A stretch of DNA of 15,029 nucleotides. It comes from Phoronis ovalis (taxonomy: Eukaryota; Phoronida; Phoronidae). The position numbers and the translations under genes are program-made. Below the pieces are notes generated by a model. That model saw only the letters and a program-made list of their open reading frames with translations. It was not told the DNA's origin and made no database searches. Shown one piece after another: positions 7,927 to 15,029 of this stretch. How positions within the stretch are numbered: the first letter of the stretch is position 1; every line of letters begins with the position of its first letter. Location of the stretch: positions 1 to 15,029 of the forward strand of contig JAOXYB010113047.1 of assembly GCA_028565635.1 (NCBI GenBank), written 5' to 3'.

Positions 7927-9276
7927 TTAAATACAAGGAAAAACAACAAGGGTGCAAATTTAGACTTACTTGGTGGCTGCAATCGGTTTATGATATTTCG
8001 TATAACATACATCTAAAGACCATTAGCTTAACTAAAAATGAAAAAAAATCGTTCCGATATCGCTGAATGTGGAATATGCAGATAATTAATATGATGAGGC
8101 GGAAAAGAATCGGATTGTTTTGTGATAAAATACTGTGTTATCACATCCACCCACGTTATTGCTAAACATTTCATTAGACAGCTCGATATATACAGGCACG
8201 AATTATAAAACGAAGAATTTAGATTTACTGTAATACTAAATACAGAGTACTGGGATTAAAGCACTGTGCGTGGTCTAAACATTTAGACAATTGATAATTT
8301 TATCAACGTGGACTCGTTACCTGGTGCTTGACTTATTTTGATTGTACTCGCAAGATTATTATATCACAAATTTATCAAATCAACTGTCTGGCACTGATAT
8401 CAAAGGTGCATGCAGGAAAAGGTGCAACAAATGACTCATTGCCGCTCATTGCCAGCCTGTATGACCGGGATTTATTTGCTATCCCAACTATTGCACCGCT
8501 ATCGAGCCACAGATCATAAAAATATCAGACGAATAACATCACGTCTTATATTTTTATATGTTTATAATGTTAGTAGGTTGTGTGACTATGCATCAGAAGT
8601 CACGACCCTCAAAGTTTTGACTTTAATTTGCAATTCTAAAGTTTTATATATCCTAGCTTTGATGGAACATATAAACATTAAAAGTTCGAATTCAGCAAGT
8701 TTCATATATGATCATCACCGTTTCATTTTAATTATCGCATTATATTCAGTTAATTACTCATTCATTGTTATCCAACAAAATGTATTTTAAAACTTTGAAT
8801 GCGTGAATTAAAAACATCCTGAGCCACATTCTAGGATAGTTCCATCACGTGAATGATCGTCTTAAATTAGTCATAATCCGAAAATTCAAAAATTGATAAT
8901 TCGCGGTTTGACATGTTAGTTTGCTGCATCACCTTATTGGACAACATACATACATACATAAACAGGGAATAAGTTGCCCCCAAGTCGCCATGTAACGTAT
9001 ACCCGATCGTGCTCTTTGGATGACAAGGCATTGCATTATTCAGTGAAAATAAAACTTAACTAATAATATAAACTATAAACTTCCCGCATTCTACCAGTTT
9101 ACTACGTGTCCATAAACACACTCATTATAATAAATTCGGTTATCAGTTGACTAAGTGTCTGGAGGCAGGTAAATCCATTGAATGAATGCTTCCATATTTG
9201 GTCAATCATTATCATGTGACTGTAAAAACTTCAATAAAACTGCGAGTAACGTATTATTTGGCGCTCAAACGATCAA
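7927..9276. other. Intergenic DNA upstream of gene 2, no gene seen
   Basis: AT-rich. A dyad, TGTGATAA / TTATCACA (8121-8128 and 8138-8145), could form a small hairpin. A 126-codon open frame at 8410-8790 has no recognisable motif. A short ACAT tetranucleotide run (about four units) lies at 8944-8960. The last 100 bases include an E-box-like TCATGTGAC (9212-9220) and the gene 2 promoter region. Confidence 0.5.
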
Positions 9277-9279
9277 CAG

Positions 9280-9287
9280 TATTTAAA
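9280..9287 (+). promoter_or_regulatory. TATA-like core promoter element of gene 2
   Basis: TATTTAAA lies 49 bases before the gene 2 start codon, inside CAGTATTTAAA (9277-9287), the near copy of the gene 1 string. A start of transcription about 30 bases downstream, around 9310-9313, would leave a 5' UTR of under 20 bases, which is short but possible. The spacing to the ATG makes this the better supported of the two promoters. Confidence 0.5.
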
Positions 9288-9328
9288 CGCAGCAGTTAGA
9301 ATCAAAGAATCAACTTAGAAATCTCAAG

Positions 9329-9398
9329 ATGGCAATTATGAACGGAAAATGGGAAATGTCTGATGCAGGCAACATGGCAGAATTTATGGAAAAGCTTG
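9329..9398 (+). CDS. Gene 2 exon 1 (coding part), residues 1-24
   Basis: The ATG has A at -3 and G at +4, a strong context. The exon ends CTTG before donor GTGTGT (9399), phase 1, the same 70-base length as gene 1 exon 1. A second in-frame ATG at 9338 (residue 4) is possible, but the first puts Trp at position 8 as in gene 1. Met16-Ala17 replaces the Phe/Tyr-Asp/Glu pair of the family signature. Confidence 0.92.
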
Positions 9399-12300
9399 GT
9401 GTGTACGATATATTATGTTCTATTATTCGATATTCGGTTGCATATAATTTTACCCGTAGGATAGTTTAATTTAATGTTTTTTTGTGCACCCGGCTTCACG
9501 CATGTGTCAAACTATGTATGGGTACGGGCACTTATTCTCATTCAAAATAAACCAGAACAGAAGTTTCGCAAAGATGCTTAGTTTTATATTCACTGGGTTG
9601 TTTTTTTATGTGTGATCTTTAGGCTTGTGTTTTAACACTTGACAGTTCATCATTCATGTGAACTGAATTGTGTTTAATGTCGGGGTTTATGTGTAACATT
9701 GCACTGTCTGTGTATAAGTCAACATACTAAATACTAGTTATAACAGTTGCTGAGAAGCGATCGATATATTTCCTCATTCTCTATGGCAAATACGATGACA
9801 ATCATGCATATCAATATTTCTCTGTACAAGCAATGAATATTATTTTGTATTTGAGCTGATAAAAAATGTAGTTTTGATCTTGGTTGTTTATATAAGACCG
9901 AAAATATGTAACAGTTGCTATTTCATAAGTACAAAGATGTCAGCATGTAATAGATAGCTTTATAAATGTAGTGAAACATGGTCAAATACAAGACAAGGTT
10001 TGATAATCCCTAAATTCAACAAAAAATCATGTCAGCTCCATTTCTCAGCTTCATACTTGAATCAAAGCCAAAAAATATCCCGCGCTTAAAGTTTTATCAA
10101 CTGAACATTTATCATCTAGTACACTTATTACACATGATAAGGTGTGTGAAGAGAAATTTTATCAAATGTGTGTTTACATTTCACATGGTGCCTTACAGGT
10201 ATATATAAATGGTGATAAGAAATGTGTTCTATGTATACCGTAACGTAGATAACAAAAGGTCAAATTTAGTAATGTAAACGTGGCGTTGTAGAATCTATAT
10301 CAGTTTGGGAGTGGAACGTTAAATTGATACACATGTCATCAACTGTACGTATGGTGTCATCACCGTCGTCTGCTATTTGAGACTTACAAAACCAACTACA
10401 CTGGAATTTTCTTGATGACAATGTCTTTACCCGAAAGAGTGAGGGACAGCGTTGTGTAGTAGCTCAAGTTTAGCACTCGGTACTAAAATAGGTGATCTAT
10501 ACGTTTAGGTGTGAAAAGAATGGTGATGGTTCGAGGGAAACATTGAATTTTATAACTTAGAGTGTATGAATTGTAAGTAGCACTGTATGATTACAAGAAT
10601 GATATGATCAAACCTATCTTATTATGCGGACTGATCTATGACGGTAACTGACGGTGTTCACAACTTCATACCTGGAGCTATGATGCCTATAGCATAGTAA
10701 ACTGGTGAATATCCAGCTAGGTTTGGGCGACTTCGCTGATTTAACTGCAAAAATGCATAATGAAATAAAATATTTTATTATTACGTTTATTGTAGTATCA
10801 TAAGTAACTACCACATTAACAGTATTCCACATCAGCAGGTAACAGTTGTTTTCTGTTTTTTTATGCAGGCGTTCCAGAGGAAATCAGGAATAAACTTAAA
10901 GACAACAAACCGGTTTTAGAAATTAACCAAGTTGACAACCAGGTCAACATCAAGACTACCACCCCAAATGGAACAAAAGAAGTTAACTTCAAATTTGGTG
11001 AAGAATTTGAGACAAATTCCGTTGATGGTAAAACGATTAAGGTAAAAGTTGTGAATATTATTACATTAAAAACCTTATTTTCAAGCAGAATCTTGCGTTT
11101 ATGATCAGATTAAAAATGGTCATCGAATGATTATGGAATATTTACTCGCCGTACCGAAAAAATACGTGTGACCAGGATGATGATTACAGATAGTATAAAC
11201 GATTAAACGATTAAACGATTAAACGATTAAACGATTACTGAGCTAGTGACAAGCAAACAAACAAAGAGCAACAACTCTCGTTTCTCAGAGAGCTGGAAAA
11301 TGGAGCAACAAGATATTATAATTGTTTCTTTATCTTAATTGAAATCTACAAGTTATCATGAAATTACTTTCGGTAGTGTTATAATAATAAGTTTTTTAAA
11401 AAACATTACTTCTTCTAAAATCAATGAATTAATATATTCATTAAGAATGTCCTGATGAAACCCAGTCTAAGCCATACCAATGTTCTATTAAAGAATCCTA
11501 CAGTCAGACAGACAATTGACTATTTTTAAATGTAGTTTTACATGTTTTAATGGTTAAAGCCATCAGCCATTTAAAATCACGAAAAATAATCAATTCTATG
11601 TAATCTGTATTCAGCATGTGTGACTTTTTTGGTATTTATCACTACAATTTAAAAGTATTCAAGTTGTCGGGTATTATCGCCCTATATTTTAAGCAATGTT
11701 TGCAGGAACACCCCCGGTCAAAGATCACAACTATGACTGTGACCCTGTGAGCTGATATTCAACTGCAGGTGACAAGACTATCTCAATGTACTGGCAACTC
11801 ATAGAACTACTCCGTGATTGTAAAATACTGTGAACATTTTACTTTTTTCCAGTGCACAGTAGTGGAAGAAGGTGGCAAATGGGTGGAAACTCAGAAGGGT
11901 GAAGAATTTGATCGCACTGTCACCAGGGAGGTGTCTGGGAACGAAATGACAATAGTATGTGATTTATTCGTTATTTTAAACGCATAGTTTTGTATACACA
12001 CATCGCTTCCTAACCTTTTCTTGGGATTTGCAATTCATAATATTATTCTACACCCAGTTATCCACCAGTATGAATAACTTGGAGACACACAATAACGTAC
12101 AGCCTTGGGCGGCTTGCGGGTGTCGTGTAGTACACTGTGAATACTGCATTTTAATACCCTGTAAAATATGAAAAACTTTAACAAGGAGAACACCGCGATC
12201 TAAAATAATCTTGTAGTTATCACTTTATTTAAATATTCCTTCAAACATGATCTTGCGTTATAATGATAAGGTACTGTTTCTAGTGATAGGGTCACCAAAT

Positions 12301-12894
12301 TAATCCTATGATGCTGATAACATGTGGGCATATATACTCAGTAACATCTATCGACACAATCTTGTGTATAATTCAAAGATATTTTGTCAAAACTGAAATT
12401 TAAAAAATTGGCGTCACGCGAAATTTTATAAAGTTGCAATAGGTCATCCCATCTAACTAAATTAGATAAACACTACATTTTCCAGTTATGTCTGTAGGTG
12501 TGTAATCAATTGTATTCTTAGAACCTGAAAAACATTTAACATGAAAAATTCCTTTTTTTACTGAGTGGTAAATAAATGTATGGATGATTATTGTATTTTT
12601 CTGTAGTAATTGTTGAATTTTCATTAAAAATATCAGTTAACTTCTTTTCTATTATATTTTTGCTGAAGATACTGATCAGCAACTTGTTATGTTTTCGTTG
12701 GCAACACTGTAATAATATCCTCTATTTTGTTCGCTTTACGTTTTTGGCACATCCTTCGCCGTACTTAAGTGGTTATAAAACAAATTAATTTCTGTTTAAA
12801 TTTGCCTTTCCAACAAGTTAATGCTTTATGTTTTATGTTACAGACACTGGAGGCCAAAGGCGAAACCTGCGTTGTAAAATACAAGAGATCATAG
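9329..12894 (+). CDS. Gene 2: divergent fatty acid-binding protein paralogue, 4 coding exons, 131 aa
   Basis: Joined exons 9329-9398, 10869-11041, 11853-11954 and 12844-12894 give 396 bases, i.e. 131 residues plus TAG. The product is a cytosolic lipid-binding beta-barrel of the FABP/iLBP family. What is seen: N-terminal GKWEM with Trp8; lid helices NMAEFMEKLG and VPEEIRNKLKD; VNIKTTTPNGTKEVNFKFG (49-67); EEFETNSVDGKTIK (68-81); CTVVEEGGKW (82-91); Arg106 in VTREV; and the C-terminal CVVKYKRS. Oddities: residue 126 is Val, not the ligand-binding Arg, although Arg106 and Tyr128 remain. In the N-terminal signature the expected aromatic-acidic pair after Asn15 is Met16-Ala17. The PEE in helix II recalls liver- and ileal-type FABPs. 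It lies about 5 kb downstream of gene 1 in the same orientation, with equal exon 1 and exon 2 lengths, so it is an old tandem duplicate. The ligand is unknown. Confidence 0.94.
9399..10868 (+). other. Gene 2 intron 1 (1470 bases, phase 1)
   Basis: GTGTGT donor; acceptor TTATGCAG after a strong T-tract. AT-rich. No internal exon or repeat seen. Confidence 0.9.
10869..11041 (+). CDS. Gene 2 exon 2, residues 24-81
   Basis: A strong polypyrimidine tract and TTATGCAG end at 10868; donor GTAAAA starts at 11042. The length is exactly 173 bases, as in gene 1. The first two bases complete Gly24. It encodes lid helix II (VPEEIRNKLKD) and barrel strands B-E, ending VDGKTIK, which aligns with GDGRKVK of gene 1. 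Confidence 0.95.
11042..11852 (+). other. Gene 2 intron 2 (811 bases, phase 0)
   Basis: GTAAAA donor, TTTTTTCCAG acceptor. Carries the octamer tandem repeat at 11195-11237. Otherwise unremarkable AT-rich DNA. Confidence 0.9.
11195..11237. repeat. Octanucleotide tandem repeat (GATTAAAC)n
   Basis: Four exact GATTAAAC units (11201-11232), with a partial unit before (ATAAAC) and after (GATTA), about five and a half units in all. The perfect identity of the units suggests recent expansion. Confidence 0.93.
11853..11954 (+). CDS. Gene 2 exon 3, residues 82-115
   Basis: Acceptor TTTTTTCCAG ends at 11852; donor GTATGT starts at 11955. The 102 bases (34 codons, phase 0) match the canonical third-exon length of the family. 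It encodes CTVVEEGGKWVETQKG, then VTREVSGNEMTI with the conserved Arg106. Confidence 0.95.
11955..12843 (+). other. Gene 2 intron 3 (889 bases, phase 0)
   Basis: GTATGT donor, TATGTTACAG acceptor. The 65-codon frame at 12591-12788 is hydrophobic only because the DNA is T-rich. Nothing else seen. Confidence 0.9.
12844..12894 (+). CDS. Gene 2 exon 4 (coding part), residues 116-131
   Basis: Acceptor TATGTTACAG ends at 12843; the reading frame closes with TAG at 12892-12894. It encodes TLEAKGETCVVKYKRS. Aligned on Cys124 and Tyr128, the residue at 126 is Val where most P2-type FABPs have Arg. Tyr128 and the basic tail are kept. Confidence 0.93.
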   Translation, partial: TLEAKGETCVVKYKRS

Positions 12895-13029
12895 AAACTG
12901 AAAAACATAAAATAAGTGCGTGAATCAGCAGAACAACTAAATATACCGCGTATATAGCTGACATTTACAACTAACGCCTGTTTTCCGTTATTGCTTGAAA
13001 ACTGTGCTTCTGCACTGAAACTGAATCTG

Positions 13030-13035
13030 AATAAA
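13030..13035 (+). terminator. Poly(A) signal of gene 2 (AATAAA)
   Basis: AATAAA lies 136 bases after the gene 2 stop and is followed about 20-35 bases later by a T/GT-rich stretch (TTAATGTTTGTTTTTTTA), the usual downstream element. It is the only AATAAA between the stop codon and that stretch, so the 3' UTR is probably about 150-165 bases. Confidence 0.72.
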
Positions 13036-13049
13036 TGTAAATATATATA

Positions 13050-13845
13050 AACTTAATGTTTGTTTTTTTACATTAAGAACCCCCCACTGATGTGATATAG
13101 CACATGCCTCGTTTATATATGTACGCTGTTCACTTACGTGTATCTCTAACATAAGTTTTTCATCAGCTTTAATTTATGTGCATAGGCTACATATCTTTAC
13201 TGGATCAAATGCGTAATGATTTTTCTATCCACTTTTAACTTGGAGAGGGTTAATCCTTCACTGCGAAATAACATTTCGATTGTTTGTAATAGGTCAAAAA
13301 GACAAGTTGGCCCAAGGATACAATTGATTTTCCCATCTACTTCAATAGCAAAACATTTTGTGCGAAATTATAGCCACTTTCAAATAGAAATGTCTACAGC
13401 TGCCCAGGAACACAAAGAAAAAAATGCTCATTAATAAGCAGGCAGGAACTATATTGGGCATATGCAGTGGAAACGACGACTCCTATTGGCTATCTAATGC
13501 CAAATATACACCATATGATTAACATTTCCGTAATTTATTTAAATCAAAAACAAAAAGACAAGCAATATAAATTTAGCATTTTAGTGAAAGCAAAAAATCT
13601 GCTTTTATTCTGGTTGGTATGCGAGTATCTTTATAGTATATTTTTCAATCGGAGCTGTAGCACACAACATAGATAAATAACGAAAAGATGAAATTTAAAT
13701 ATATTTTGTTAAATAATTTAAGGCCCATAAAGTCGGTATGACATGTCATCCGCGAGAGGTAAAACTGTTCCACCGGCCTTAAGGATTATTATCACCTTTA
13801 CTTAGCATAGACAATGGCTAACTAGATAGCCTTTTAGCAAAGGCA
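13050..13845. other. Downstream intergenic DNA, repeat-like patches
   Basis: No exon recognised. Open frames at 13216-13434 and 13467-13676 lack family features. A nested dyad lies at 13718-13782. The stretch may continue into the interspersed repeat that follows. Confidence 0.45.
13718..13782. repeat. Nested inverted repeats TTAAGGCC / GGCCTTAA around ATGACATGTCAT
   Basis: TTAAGGCC (13718-13725) and GGCCTTAA (13775-13782) are perfect inverted copies 49 bases apart. The perfect 12-base palindrome ATGACATGTCAT (13738-13749) sits between them. It may be the ends of a very short element or a binding-site cluster; undetermined. Confidence 0.45.
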
Positions 13846-13899
13846 GGGTTGCTCATATTGGCTTTTATGAACGTTACATGACCTCTAAATTATCTGTCA

Positions 13900-14290
13900 A
13901 CATCATTTTAAAACTTTTCAGCAAATAATAGAAATTCATTGCTTTGGGACTTTTTGACCTCAAAACGCTCCCTTATAGGAGCAAACCTAACTAGGTGACA
14001 CAAAGTTTTTGACATGTCAGCCATTCTGAATTCAAGATGGCCGCCATCTTTTTCACTTCAAATTTTCATCTCCAATAGGCCTCACCTGGCAAACATTTTG
14101 ATTCAAGTTTGGTTGAAATCTGTCCAGTATTATCCGAGTTATCAAAGAATACATTTTGAACATGACAGCCAACTTTCACAAGAAAATTTCCCTTTCAGAT
14201 TCATATGAACATTCCCGCAAAATTTCGTTTAAATCTGACCTGCATTTCTGATCAGAAAAGTTGCTGACAACATTTGCTGAAAAAAAGAAA
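13900..14290 (-). repeat. Probable degenerate interspersed repeat
   Basis: On the minus strand this reads with phrases such as GGACAGATTTCAACCAAAC and AAGATGGCGGCCATCTTG, typical of dispersed repeats in marine invertebrate genomes as I recall them. CTTTTCAGCAAAT near 13914 and its near inverse ATTTGCTGAAAA near 14273 may be inverted ends. No transposase or reverse transcriptase frame is present. Boundaries are approximate. Confidence 0.4.
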
Positions 14291-15029
14291 GAACCGGTGC
14301 ATGAAATACATGTCTTCCAACTTTGTTGATATATATTCACACATGCATGTATTTGCATCATTATATCATTATATTAGCAAACTTGAGAAATTGTGTAATT
14401 CCATAGATCTCATTACCAGTGAACTATTTTGAAAATTTAATTATACCTGAAATTACGCGATAGTACGGCCTTATGTCCCCCTTATGTCCCACCAGGGACG
14501 AAGAGGATAAGTATCATTCGGATGTTACATGTGTTATGACATAGGCCTATCATATACAGCTATTGTTGAACAATAATGAATTGTCTCCAGATTACGATTT
14601 CATAGTGATATCGGCTGTCCAAAGTGAAAACGCAATGGAGGTGTTAAAATTGATAAGACTGATGTACTTTATTGTCAAGGCAAAAAATAAAGTAAAAATG
14701 TATGTAAACCAACACTAAAATTTTAGGTAAGAAATTATAGTCTTAAATTAAAGTAAATGAATGCAAATTTAAACAGGCAAAATGTATCAAACTTTAATGT
14801 GGGCTTCATTTTCATTAATTACTGTAGATCGTGTTATACAAGTTTACGGAAAACGTTTCTTAATTATTCAGTTCTCACTATGAATCACATCTAGTTTACA
14901 TGAGACACAAGCTGATACTTTCATACAATAATTTTTGTTCCGAATCTAAGCGTAGTAGTGATTCCTCAGAGTTTTTCAATCGCTCTTTAACAACGCCTGC
15001 AATACAAGTATAAAAACTAGAAAGGTAGC
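14291..15029. other. Downstream DNA to the window end, no gene seen
   Basis: AT-rich. An exact 11-base tandem duplication, CCTTATGTCCC, lies at 14469-14490 and overlaps the dyad GTCCC-ACCA-GGGAC (14486-14499). ATAGGCCTAT is palindromic near 14542. TATAAAA at 15009-15015 could be the TATA box of a further gene starting beyond the window, but nothing else supports that. Confidence 0.4.

Noticed and set aside
8410-8790. 126-codon open frame upstream of gene 2
   Set aside because: Longest frame in the window, but the translation has no domain-like pattern, an overlapping frame is also open, and there is no promoter or splice context.
10614-10832. 72-codon minus-strand frame in gene 2 intron 1
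   Set aside because: No motif and no context; intronic chance frame.
11195-11237. CRISPR-like array
   Set aside because: The eight-base units are contiguous with no spacers; this is a simple tandem repeat in a eukaryotic intron.
11447-11475. GTCCTGATGAAAC, resembling a hammerhead ribozyme core
   Set aside because: CTGATGA is present, but no stem II hairpin follows and the second conserved GAAA box is missing at the required place. The other CTGATGA occurrences (near 1155 and 2543) fail too.
15009-15015. Promoter of a third FABP gene (TATAAAA at the window end)
   Set aside because: No exon is visible before the window ends; a single AT-rich heptamer is not enough to call a gene.

Overview
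The window is eukaryotic nuclear DNA from an animal, most likely a marine invertebrate and plausibly a mollusc or another lophotrochozoan. It is AT-rich (about one third G+C by eye). Coding DNA is broken into short exons by canonical GT-AG introns, there are no bacterial-style operons or ribosome binding sites, and the space between exons holds simple repeats and fold-back elements. The clade is an inference. It rests on the resemblance of gene 1 to the squid nerve protein ReP1-NCXSQ (recalled, not searched), on retention of all three ancestral introns of the family, and on a downstream repeat of a type common in marine invertebrate genomes.

Only two genes are well supported. Both lie on the + strand in tandem and both encode intracellular lipid-binding proteins (fatty acid-binding protein family, FABP/iLBP). 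Gene 1 has coding exons 825-894, 3186-3358, 3594-3698 and 4270-4335 (137 residues). Gene 2 has coding exons 9329-9398, 10869-11041, 11853-11954 and 12844-12894 (131 residues). In both genes exon 1 is exactly 70 coding bases and exon 2 exactly 173, with intron phases 1, 0, 0. That is the classical FABP architecture and confirms the exon joins. By hand alignment the two proteins are only about one third identical over the first 81 residues, so the duplication is old.

The pair looks functionally split. Gene 1 keeps the FABP signature and the Arg/Arg-x-Tyr carboxylate-binding triad. Gene 2 keeps the first Arg and the Tyr, has Val where the second Arg is expected, and has a degenerate signature, so it probably binds a different ligand or binds in a different way.

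Layout: 1-660 upstream DNA; 661-824 gene 1 promoter and 5' UTR; 825-4335 gene 1, with a long first intron (2.3 kb) that contains a consensus-like TATA box and a short second intron that is also open on the minus strand; 4336-4615 gene 1 3' UTR with a duplicated GC-rich/T-tract motif; about 4616-9270 intergenic DNA holding a MITE-like inverted-repeat element (5530-6105), several hairpins and an AT microsatellite; 9280-12894 gene 2; 13030-13035 its poly(A) signal; 13050-15029 repeat-like and unassigned DNA. The two genes share an 11-base core-promoter string, CAG(C/T)ATTTAAA, upstream of their start codons. I found no RNA genes, CRISPR arrays or complete transposase, and no clearly new multi-gene system. 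The points of interest are the divergent paralogue pair and the unexplained fold-back structures between them.
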